A stretch of DNA of 28,123 nucleotides, taken from NCBI RefSeq assembly GCF_046533115.1, contig NZ_JAJQRC010000039.1, forward strand, positions 1 to 28,123, in the 5' to 3' direction. The stretch comes from JAIRMO01 sp046533115 (lineage in GTDB: Bacteria; Spirochaetota; Spirochaetia; Treponematales; Breznakiellaceae). Below the pieces are notes generated by a model that was given only the letters and a program-made list of their open reading frames with translations, searched no databases and was not told where the DNA came from. Positions 1 to 7,089 of the stretch are shown one piece after another. The stretch's first letter is position 1; each line of letters begins with the position of its first letter. The translations under genes were made by a program, and so were the position numbers.

Positions 1-84
1 TCCCATTCCGAACACGGAAGTCAAGCCCTCTTACGCCGATGATACTGCCCTTCGAAAGGGTGGGAAAGTAGGTCATTGCCAGGC
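1..84 (+). rRNA. rrf: 5S ribosomal RNA, 3' part
   Basis: The first 84 bases match the conserved 3' two thirds of bacterial 5S rRNA: the CCCATTCCGAACACGGAAG loop segment, the GCCGATGATACTGCCC region, the GGGAAAGTAGGTCATTGCC helix and a terminal CCAGGC. The 5' end lies outside the window, so an rRNA operon probably lies upstream. A T-run follows immediately. Confidence 0.93.
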
Positions 85-92
85 TTTTTTTA
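81..92 (+). terminator. T-run ending the rRNA operon
   Basis: The 3' arm of the 5S terminal helix (CCAGGC) runs straight into a stretch of T residues. This is the usual place for intrinsic termination of an rRNA operon. The 5' arm of the helix is outside the window. Confidence 0.5.
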
Positions 93-106
93 TTTGCTTT
101 TATCCC

Positions 107-135
107 TTGAAGAAAACGCCATTAAATAGTACATT
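107..135 (+). promoter_or_regulatory. Possible promoter for cheW
   Basis: TTGAAG (107-112) and TACATT (130-135) are separated by 17 bases, a sigma-70-like arrangement in the only sizeable gap between the 5S gene and cheW. The -10 matches the consensus at four of six positions. Inferred only. Confidence 0.35.
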
Positions 136-217
136 TATCTATGGTTCTGTTTGTGAAGGGATCAAGGTATGTTCCGGGTGAATACCTGAGGGAAAATGGG
201 GTTAAAAGGGAGTTGCT

Positions 218-688
218 ATGGCGGATCAAAAACAATTAGTTACTTTCCAGCTTGGTGAGGAATTGTATGGGATTAATATAATGGATGTCAAGGAAATAGT
301 CCGGGTCCAGGGAATCAGGGCAATCCCCAATGCCCCGGTCTATGTCGAGGGAATTTTTAATCTGCGCAGCGAAATAATCCCCATTATTAATTTGCATAAG
401 CGATTCCATTTAAAGAAGATCCTGAATTCAGAGGAAGACGAGCTTCTTTCGGGGTTTATTATCCTGGATATTGACGGTATGAAGCTGGGGGTTATTATCG
501 ACCGGGTTTCCCGGGTGGTAACCATTGAAAAAGAGGATGTTCAACCCCCGCCGCAGATGTTGACCGGCATTGGGGCGGAATATATCCAGGGGGTGGTCCG
601 TCAGGAAAAGGGATACCTGATTATTTTGGATATCCGGGACCTCTTTAACCCCAAAGAATTGCAGAAAATATCGGAACTGAGAAGATAA
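218..688 (+). CDS. cheW: Chemotaxis coupling protein CheW
   Basis: 156-residue single-domain CheW. These cytoplasmic adaptors link methyl-accepting chemotaxis receptors to the histidine kinase CheA in the polar signalling array. The sequence shows the family pattern from residue 5 onward: a VTFQLGEELYGI first strand, VKEIVR, IPNAPVYVEGIFNLR (the conserved NLRG-like turn, here NLRSEIIPIINL) and a later LGVIIDRVSRVV segment. The length is typical for a lone CheW. An AAGGGAG ribosome binding site lies a few bases upstream of the ATG. It is followed by a 63-base gap and a DegT-like gene, so co-transcription with the downstream run is possible but not shown. No receptor or cheA gene is present in the window. 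Confidence 0.95.
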   Translation: MADQKQLVTFQLGEELYGINIMDVKEIVRVQGIRAIPNAPVYVEGIFNLRSEIIPIINLHKRFHLKKILNSEEDELLSGFIILDIDGMKLGVIIDRVSRVVTIEKEDVQPPPQMLTGIGAEYIQGVVRQEKGYLIILDIRDLFNPKELQKISELRR

Positions 689-751
689 ACCGAGCGGCGC
701 ATCGAGGTAAAGTCAGAAGAAACGCCGGATTGCCGGAATTTGAGGTATTGC

Positions 752-1786
752 ATGAAGATTGATGTCTATTCTCCGACTATCAGGCGAAAGGAGATGGATG
801 CGGTTCTTACCGCCTTGGTGGAGGATAAAGTAGGCCCGGGGGATCAGTCCCGGCTGCTGACCGTCGGGGCCCGGGACTATCTTCAATATGATTATAGTTT
901 AGCCCTCCGGAGCCCCGCCATAGCCCTGCGCCTGGCCCTGGAATCTCTGGGCCTTGCGGATGGGCAGGGGGTGGTGATATCCGCCCTGTCCCCCCGGTAT
1001 TATGTCCAGGTTATTGAAAGCCTGCGGCTCATCCCCGTGTATTGCGATGTCCTCCCCTCAACCTGTAACATGGGGCCGGAAACCATTGAGGCGGCCCTGG
1101 CGGGAAAGCCCCCGGAGCTTGAGATCCGCTGTATGGTGGTACATCATGTGTTGGGGTTTATCCCGGATATGCCCGCCATCACCGCCCTAGGGATCCCGGT
1201 AATTGAGGATTGTTCCCGCAGTTACGGCGGCCTTTTGGGAGAGGCAAAGGCCGGATCCTTTGGGGTGTTGACCATTTTGGGGCTGGAGGAACGGGATATG
1301 CTCACCGCCGGCGGGGGGGCGCTTTTATATGCGGTAAGCCGCCGGGATGCGGCGGTATTGCGGAACCTGGACCCCCTGCCCGAATTTTGCCTTCCCGATA
1401 TGAATGCCGCCATGGCGGTGGTACAATTCCGGGAGGCGGCAAAAAACCTGCAAAAACGGAAGGAAATCGCCCGGGCCTACACCCAGTCGGCCTTACAGAC
1501 CCGGCATAAGCGGTTCAGTGAAACCGAAGAAACAGAATATAACCACTACGCCTTTCCCCTGATCCTTGAGACCGGGGCTAAGGATGTTAAGGCCTATGCC
1601 AAACGGAAGGAGATTGTCGTGGAAAGCGCCTTTGAGGATACCGTGGTGGGCAGCGGCCGTATCCCCCCGGCCCAGTGCCCGGAGAGTTATTCCCTGTCCC
1701 TGCGGACCGTTCTGTTCCCCCTGTATCCAAGACTTGGGGCATCGGAAATCGAAAAGGTGGTAAAACTCATCGTATCCCTCCCCTAA
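752..1786 (+). CDS. DegT/DnrJ/EryC1-fold aminotransferase homologue, PLP lysine apparently missing
   Basis: 344 residues in the fold-type I DegT/DnrJ/EryC1/StrS family, whose members normally use PLP to aminate nucleotide-sugar keto groups. Family landmarks are visible: the early SPTIRRKEMDAV start, the ALRSPAIALRLAL segment where active members have SGTAAL, VVHHVLGFIPDM (usual VHL.G...DM), and VIEDCSRSYGG where active enzymes have IEDAAQ. The segment that normally holds the Schiff-base lysine (SF..TK/SKN.T.GEGG) reads GVLTILGLEERDMLTAGGG and contains no lysine. It may therefore be a lysine-less pseudo-enzyme or have a different role. The ATG at 752 is preferred over the upstream TTG because a TGAGG site lies 6 bases before it. 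nadK follows 17 bases after the stop, suggesting an operon. Confidence 0.8.
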   Translation: MKIDVYSPTIRRKEMDAVLTALVEDKVGPGDQSRLLTVGARDYLQYDYSLALRSPAIALRLALESLGLADGQGVVISALSPRYYVQVIESLRLIPVYCDVLPSTCNMGPETIEAALAGKPPELEIRCMVVHHVLGFIPDMPAITALGIPVIEDCSRSYGGLLGEAKAGSFGVLTILGLEERDMLTAGGGALLYAVSRRDAAVLRNLDPLPEFCLPDMNAAMAVVQFREAAKNLQKRKEIARAYTQSALQTRHKRFSETEETEYNHYAFPLILETGAKDVKAYAKRKEIVVESAFEDTVVGSGRIPPAQCPESYSLSLRTVLFPLYPRLGASEIEKVVKLIVSLP

Positions 1787-1803
1787 TATGGAGCAAAATT
1801 GGA

Positions 1804-2658
1804 ATGCCGGAAATAAAACGGGCGTTGTTGATCGTCAATCTCCACAAAATAAATGCTCCAATTTTGGCGGAAGAAATCACCGGGGAACTGCGCCGGAGAA
1901 ACATGGAGGTTGCCTCCCTGGTCTATGAGGGCGCCTCCGAAGCTAACCAGCAGGTTCAGGGTGATATCTGTTTTAGCCTTGGGGGGGACGGTACCGTGCT
2001 CTATGCCGCCCGGACCATGGCCCCCCAGGGCATCCCCATCCTTCCCATCAACCTGGGGTCCCTGGGCTTTATTGCCGCGGTTCATCCCGATGAATGGGCA
2101 CAGGTTTTTGACCGGTGGATCCGCTCGGATGCCCCCATTTCCCGGAGGTTCATGCTGGAAATAACCGTGGAACGCCGGGGGCGGATCGTGGCCAGTTCCG
2201 CCTGCCTGAACGATGCGGTCATTTCCGCGTCGGGGATTGCCAAACTCATCCGGCTGCAGGTGGCGTCGGAGGATCGCATCCGCATAGGGCATTTCCGGTC
2301 CGACGGCCTCATCGTCGCCACCCCCACGGGGTCCACCGCCTATTCGGTGGCCGCCGGCGGGCCCATCCTGGACCCCGAAATAGAGGCGGTCATCATCAAC
2401 CCCATCTGCCCCTTCACCCTTTCCAACCGTCCCATGGTGGTCCCCGCCCACGAAACTATCACCGTGGAGGTTGAGGAGGAACAGCGGAGCGGCGTGTTGT
2501 TGACCGTGGATGGCCAGATCACCGAGCCGCTGGAGCCAAAGGACCGGATCTTTATCCGGAAAGCCCCCTACCAGGCCCTGCTCATCGCATCGGACCGGGA
2601 GGTTTTTTATAAGGTCCTCCGTTCTAAATTGAATTGGTCCGGAGGCCCCGATGCTTGA
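1804..2658 (+). CDS. nadK: NAD kinase
   Basis: 284-residue ATP- or polyphosphate-dependent NAD kinase, which phosphorylates NAD+ to NADP+ in the cytoplasm. The defining motifs are present: SLGGDGTVLYA around residues 58-67, with the catalytic aspartate of GGDGT, and the second family motif TPTGSTAYSVAAGGPI near residues 175-190. INLGSLGF follows the first motif as usual. The reading frame stays open further upstream inside the preceding gene. The ATG at 1804 gives a normal family length and an N-terminus of the type MPEIKRALLIVN, with GGAG 10 bases before it. The 3' end overlaps recN by 8 bases, so translational coupling is likely. nadK next to recN is a common bacterial arrangement. Confidence 0.95.
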   Translation: MPEIKRALLIVNLHKINAPILAEEITGELRRRNMEVASLVYEGASEANQQVQGDICFSLGGDGTVLYAARTMAPQGIPILPINLGSLGFIAAVHPDEWAQVFDRWIRSDAPISRRFMLEITVERRGRIVASSACLNDAVISASGIAKLIRLQVASEDRIRIGHFRSDGLIVATPTGSTAYSVAAGGPILDPEIEAVIINPICPFTLSNRPMVVPAHETITVEVEEEQRSGVLLTVDGQITEPLEPKDRIFIRKAPYQALLIASDREVFYKVLRSKLNWSGGPDA

Positions 2659-4420
2659 GGAACTTTCCGTGCGGAACTATGCCCTCATCGAAAACCTCAC
2701 CCTCTCCTTCGAGGACGGGCTTAACATCCTTACCGGCGAAACCGGCGCGGGTAAGTCCATCATCGTGGGTTCCTTGAGTTTTTTATTGGGGGCCAAGGCG
2801 GATCCGGAGGTGATCCGTACCGGCAGTGACGAGGCCGCGGTATCCGCGGTACTATCCGTGGATGAGAAAAATCAGGACCTCCTTACCTGGCTCAAGGAGC
2901 GGGAAATTGAAACCGAAGACGGCAAGCTGATCGTCCGCCGGAATATAAAATCTTCGGGCCGGGGTTCCATATATATTCAGAACGTGCCCCTGACCCGGAC
3001 GGATCTGACGGAGTCCATGGCCTATCTTTTCGACCTCCACGGGCAGCATGCCCACGAATCCCTCTTACGGAAGGAAACCCACCGCCGCTATCTGGACCGG
3101 TTCGCGGGGCTTGAGGAGGAAGCGGCGGAGTTCAACTGGGCTTTTCTTGCACTGGCGGATAGTAAAAAGGCCATGGAGGCCTCCCTCCGCGACGAACGGG
3201 ACCGGGAGGCGCAGATCGAAATTCTGCAGTACGCGGTGGATGAGATAAACCGCGCCGCGCCCAAAAAGGGTGAAGGCCGGGAGCTGGAGGCCGAAGCGGC
3301 ACGGCTCGCGGATTTTGAAAAGCTTGCCGGTCAGGTAAACGGGGCCGCCGCCGCCCTTTTTGACGGGGATGCGTCGGTGCTGGCCTTGGCCCGGCGATCC
3401 CGTTCCGCCCTGGAAGGGGCCGCGGCCATTGACGGGGAACTTGCGGCGATCCATAAACGCCTGGAAGATCTCTATTACGAGGCGGAGGATCTGTCGGAAG
3501 AACTCCGTTCCTACCGGAACGGGCTGCGCTACGATCCGGAACGGCTGGAAGAGGTGGAAGAACGCCTCGCCCAGCTCTACCGGCTCAAAAAGAAGTATGG
3601 TTCCCCTGTTGCTCCGGGGGGCGCCGGGGATGAGGAGGCCCTGCTCCGTTACCGGGAGGAGGCGGAAAAGGAAATTGAGACCCTTTGCCGGGCCGAAGAA
3701 AACCGGGAGAAGCTCAAGGCTGAAATTAGCGCCCGGGAACGGGATATCGCCCTTAGGGCGGCGTCCTTAAGCGGCAAGCGCAAGGCCGGGGCCCTGAAAC
3801 TGGGGGAAAAGATAACCGGGATCCTCACGAGCTTGGGTATGCCCCAGGCCCGGTTTTCCGCGGCCATACTCCCCAAGGGCCTTGGCCCCGGGCAAGGCCC
3901 CGGCCTTGGCTCCGGACAAGGCCCCGGGCAGGGGCAGGGAAGCCTGACCTGCGGCCCCTGGGGGGCGGAGGACGTGGAATTCCTCATTTCCGCCAATACC
4001 GGGGAGCCCCTCAAAGAGCTTTCCCGGATAGCTTCGGGGGGGGAGCTTTCCCGGGTGATGTTGGCGATTAAAACCGTCCTGGCCGATGCGGATACCATCG
4101 AGACCCTGGTTTTTGATGAGATTGACGCGGGCATCGGCGGGGAGGTCGCCCTTTCGGTGGGGGAATATCTGGTTAAAATAGGAAAACTAAAACAGATCTT
4201 TTGCATTACCCACCTTGCCAGTATTGCGGTTCGTGCCGATAATCATTTAAGGGTGGAAAAAAGGAGCGAAGCGGGAAGGACCATCACGACCGTATCGGTA
4301 TTAAACAGCCGGGAGCGGCGGGAGGAAATTGCCCGGATGCTGGCCGGGGACGCCGCCGCCCATGCCGCCCTGGCTCATGCGGATGAGTTGTTGGCCAAAT
4401 ACGGCCGGTCCTTTCCTTGA
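2651..4420 (+). CDS. recN: DNA repair protein RecN
   Basis: 589-residue SMC-like ATPase acting in double-strand break repair. Residues 29-36 carry the Walker A motif GETGAGKS. A long charged coiled-coil region follows (about residues 150-390). The C-terminal head has the ABC-type signature around IASGGELSRVMLAIK and the Walker B segment LVFDEIDAGIGG. The start is an ATG preceded by GGAGG that lies within the nadK 3' end. An unusual Gly/Pro/Gln stretch begins at residue 410, just ahead of the signature region. It is encoded by a 24-base tandem duplication and makes the protein slightly longer than E. coli RecN (553 residues). Confidence 0.95.
   Translation: MLEELSVRNYALIENLTLSFEDGLNILTGETGAGKSIIVGSLSFLLGAKADPEVIRTGSDEAAVSAVLSVDEKNQDLLTWLKEREIETEDGKLIVRRNIKSSGRGSIYIQNVPLTRTDLTESMAYLFDLHGQHAHESLLRKETHRRYLDRFAGLEEEAAEFNWAFLALADSKKAMEASLRDERDREAQIEILQYAVDEINRAAPKKGEGRELEAEAARLADFEKLAGQVNGAAAALFDGDASVLALARRSRSALEGAAAIDGELAAIHKRLEDLYYEAEDLSEELRSYRNGLRYDPERLEEVEERLAQLYRLKKKYGSPVAPGGAGDEEALLRYREEAEKEIETLCRAEENREKLKAEISARERDIALRAASLSGKRKAGALKLGEKITGILTSLGMPQARFSAAILPKGLGPGQGPGLGSGQGPGQGQGSLTCGPWGAEDVEFLISANTGEPLKELSRIASGGELSRVMLAIKTVLADADTIETLVFDEIDAGIGGEVALSVGEYLVKIGKLKQIFCITHLASIAVRADNHLRVEKRSEAGRTITTVSVLNSRERREEIARMLAGDAAAHAALAHADELLAKYGRSFP
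3878..3939 (+). repeat. 24-base tandem repeat within recN (Gly/Pro/Gln linker)
   Basis: Two 24-base units (3878-3901 and 3902-3925) differ at two positions and are followed by a partial third unit. They encode GLGPGQGP, GLGSGQGP and then GQGQG. The unit length keeps the frame, so copy number could change by slippage without breaking recN. Confidence 0.85.
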
Positions 4421-4422
4421 GC

Positions 4423-4450
4423 CGGTTTCAAAACTGAAGTTTTGGAACCG
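4423..4450. repeat. Palindromic repeat, GTTTCAAAAC family, copy 1
   Basis: CGGTTTCAAAACT (4423-4435) and AGTTTTGGAACCG (4438-4450) form a near-perfect inverted repeat with a single wobble-type mismatch. It lies in the 55-base gap between recN and the next gene and resembles the palindromes at 15586-15619 and 24885-24923. No T-run follows, so it is not a classic terminator. Confidence 0.75.
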
Positions 4451-4475
4451 CCCAGGTACTATAGCGGAGTAAGTT

Positions 4476-5309
4476 ATGGCGAAAATTTCCAATGCGGAAC
4501 GCTATTTTTATATAAAGAGAATCACGGCGTATCGGGAAGCCATTGAAGCCATCCTGGAGCGGGAAAAAACGATTTTAACGGAGATTCAAGGGGATCCGGA
4601 AAATGCCGCTGTTAAGCGGCTTGCCCTGGTGGATGAGATGCTCGACCTCGCTTCCCATTATATCATCGTGAGTACGATTTCCCAATCGATGTTGAAGACC
4701 AAAAACGAGGAAGCCTTGAATGACGGCAGAAAAGCCCTGTACAAGGGAATTATCTATCTGGAAGAAACCGTCAGTAACCTGGTGGATGCCCCCTTCTCGG
4801 AATACGAGGATAAGCTGGCCGGGATTGAATCCATGGATGCGGCCCGGCGTTATCTTCTGATCCGAAAGCTGGGGCTTGGTATCGATCTGCTGGAAAATGC
4901 CTATGGGGACAATACCAAGTGGCGGTGGTCCTTTGTGGATCTGGAGGGCCGTTATGCCGCGGTGGCAAAAAATATTCTGGATTTGAGAAAGGTGGTGGTT
5001 AATACGGATCCCCGGTCCCCCTTTTATGAACCCACGATCTATCATCTGCGGCTGGTCAAACAGCTCCTGGGTCAGGCGGCGGCTCGGTACCGGCAAATGT
5101 ATGAGCTTTCCACCCACCGTATTGATGATTTTAGAATGGGGATTCACTTCCTGGACGCCCTGCGGCGTATACATGCGCTCCTGGGGGAGCGGGAGGAAGC
5201 GGAGCAGATAAAGAAAAAATCTGACATTTGGTCCGCCAAGCTGGAGGCTGATTTAAAAAAAAGAAGCGATCCCCTGCTGAAGAGACAAGATGCGAAAGTG
5301 GTCTCTTAA
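4476..5309 (+). CDS. Conserved helical protein of unknown function
   Basis: 277 residues, not recognised as a named family. The sequence is highly charged and predicted largely helical, with no signal peptide or membrane segment. It begins MAKISNAERYFYIKRITAYR and ends in a lysine-rich tail. It may be a lineage-specific cytoplasmic protein with a TPR-like or coiled-coil build, but no repeat motif is clear. A GGAG site lies about 8 bases before the ATG. The 3' end overlaps the first ABC exporter gene by 20 bases, which ties its expression to the exporter; a role in exporter function or regulation is conjecture. Confidence 0.8.
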   Translation: MAKISNAERYFYIKRITAYREAIEAILEREKTILTEIQGDPENAAVKRLALVDEMLDLASHYIIVSTISQSMLKTKNEEALNDGRKALYKGIIYLEETVSNLVDAPFSEYEDKLAGIESMDAARRYLLIRKLGLGIDLLENAYGDNTKWRWSFVDLEGRYAAVAKNILDLRKVVVNTDPRSPFYEPTIYHLRLVKQLLGQAAARYRQMYELSTHRIDDFRMGIHFLDALRRIHALLGEREEAEQIKKKSDIWSAKLEADLKKRSDPLLKRQDAKVVS

Positions 5310-7089
5310 GGAATTTAAAACCCTTTTCCCCTACCTTAAACAGTACCGGCTGCGTTATTTTTGGGGCTTTGTATGCCTGGTGATAACCGACGCCGCCCAA
5401 ATGGTGATCCCCCAGTTTATCCGGGCCGCGGTGGATCTGATCTCTTCGGGGCATTTTAACTGGTATGTTATATTGGCCCTGGGGGGAGGGATGGTGGCGG
5501 TCATGGCCGTATTGTCCGGGGGCCGTTTTTTGTGGCGTTATTTTATCCACGGTTCTTCCCGCCGCATCGAGGCGGAACTCCGGGAGCGGCTCTTTTCCCA
5601 CCTTATGACCTTGTCCTATGATTTTTACCAAAAGAATAAAATCGGGGATCTGATGGCCCGGGCCACCAATGATCTCAACGCGGTACGGCAGGCCATTAGT
5701 ATGGGGCTGGTGGCCTTTGTGGATGGGACCATGATGGCCATGGCGATCCTGGTGATTGTTTTTGTCCAGGACGCCGTAACCGCCCTTCCCGCGGTTATTC
5801 CCCTCCCCTTTATTACCGCCTTGATCCTCCTTTTTGGGAATGCGGTGGGAAAACGTTTTCAGCGGGCGCAGGAAACCTATTCCAATATGAGCGATACGGC
5901 CCAGGAAACCTTTGCCGGTATCCGGGTGATAAAATCCTTTGTCAAGGAATGGTGGTTTATAAAAAAATTCGCCGATACCAACGATGATTACCGGGAAGCC
6001 AATATGGCGCTGGTCAAGATCTTCGGCATTTTTTTCCCCCTGATCTCCTTCCTCTCGGGACTTACCACCCTGATCGTCCTCCTGGTGGGGGGAAGGCGGG
6101 TCGTGGAGGGGATCATGAGCCCCGGGGACCTGGTGGCCCTTTTCACCTACCTGCAGATGTTGATATGGCCCCTGATTGGGGCGGGTTTTATGGTGAATAT
6201 GATCCAGCGGGGGGCGGTGAGTTTAGGCCGGGTAAATGAGGTTTTGCGAACCATCCCCACCATCAGATCCCCGGAAACCCCCGGAATGGCATCCTCCGGG
6301 GAAAAGGCGGTGGAACTGCGGCATTTGAGTTTTTCCTATATCGATGGGGTCACGGTGTTGGATGATCTCAGCCTGACCATCCCCCGGGGAACCGTGGTCG
6401 GGATCCTCGGCAGGACCGGTTCGGGAAAGTCTACCCTCATCAAAACCCTGACCCGGATGGTGGACCCCCCGGCGGGGAGCGTGTTTGTTTACGGCCTGGA
6501 TGTACGGGACTGGGACCTGAATGAACTCAGGAGCCTTTTTGGGGTAACCCCCCAGGACAGTTACCTCTTTTCCGATTCTATTAAACACAATATCCGTTAC
6601 GGTTTGGAGAAGCGTCCCGCCGGTCCGGGGGATGCGGGGGCGCTGCTTGAAAAGGCGGCGGCCCTTTCCGCCATAGACCGGGATCTGGAAGCCTTTCATC
6701 AGGGCTGGGATACGGTCATCGGGGAACGGGGGCTTACCTTGTCGGGGGGGCAGAAACAGCGGGTGGCCATTTCCCGGGCGGTCATCGGGACCCCGGAAAT
6801 TCTTATCCTGGATGACTCCCTCTCGGCGGTGGACGCTGAAACCGAAAAACGGGTCCTGACGGGGCTGCTGGAGGAACGCCGGGGCTTGACCACCCTCATC
6901 GTGTCCCACCGGGTTTCGGCCCTGGGCTACGCCGATCAGGTGCTGGTCCTGGAAAAGGGCCGGATCTCCGAATACGGCAGCCCCCGGGAACTGGCGCTCC
7001 GGGGCGGTTTTTACGCCCGGATGGCGGCCCTGCAGCAGCTTGCCGCCGGGGGGCGGCCGGCGGAAGGGGAGGGTGAAAACAATGGCTGA
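5290..7089 (+). CDS. Heterodimeric ABC exporter, subunit with degenerate Walker B (BmrC/YheI-like)
   Basis: 599-residue half-transporter with an N-terminal six-helix exporter membrane domain (about residues 20-310) and a C-terminal nucleotide-binding domain. Motifs: Walker A GRTGSGKS near residues 374-381, Q-loop VTPQDSYLF, signature LSGGQKQR near 484, Walker B ILILDDSLSAVD near 503, and switch histidine VSHR. The catalytic glutamate after Walker B is aspartate (DD instead of DE), as in the non-catalytic partner of heterodimeric exporters such as BmrC/YheI. Its start overlaps the preceding gene by 20 bases and its end overlaps the partner gene by 8 bases. Such pairs usually export drugs or lipophilic compounds; the substrate here cannot be told. 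Confidence 0.93.
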   Translation: MRKWSLKEFKTLFPYLKQYRLRYFWGFVCLVITDAAQMVIPQFIRAAVDLISSGHFNWYVILALGGGMVAVMAVLSGGRFLWRYFIHGSSRRIEAELRERLFSHLMTLSYDFYQKNKIGDLMARATNDLNAVRQAISMGLVAFVDGTMMAMAILVIVFVQDAVTALPAVIPLPFITALILLFGNAVGKRFQRAQETYSNMSDTAQETFAGIRVIKSFVKEWWFIKKFADTNDDYREANMALVKIFGIFFPLISFLSGLTTLIVLLVGGRRVVEGIMSPGDLVALFTYLQMLIWPLIGAGFMVNMIQRGAVSLGRVNEVLRTIPTIRSPETPGMASSGEKAVELRHLSFSYIDGVTVLDDLSLTIPRGTVVGILGRTGSGKSTLIKTLTRMVDPPAGSVFVYGLDVRDWDLNELRSLFGVTPQDSYLFSDSIKHNIRYGLEKRPAGPGDAGALLEKAAALSAIDRDLEAFHQGWDTVIGERGLTLSGGQKQRVAISRAVIGTPEILILDDSLSAVDAETEKRVLTGLLEERRGLTTLIVSHRVSALGYADQVLVLEKGRISEYGSPRELALRGGFYARMAALQQLAAGGRPAEGEGENNG

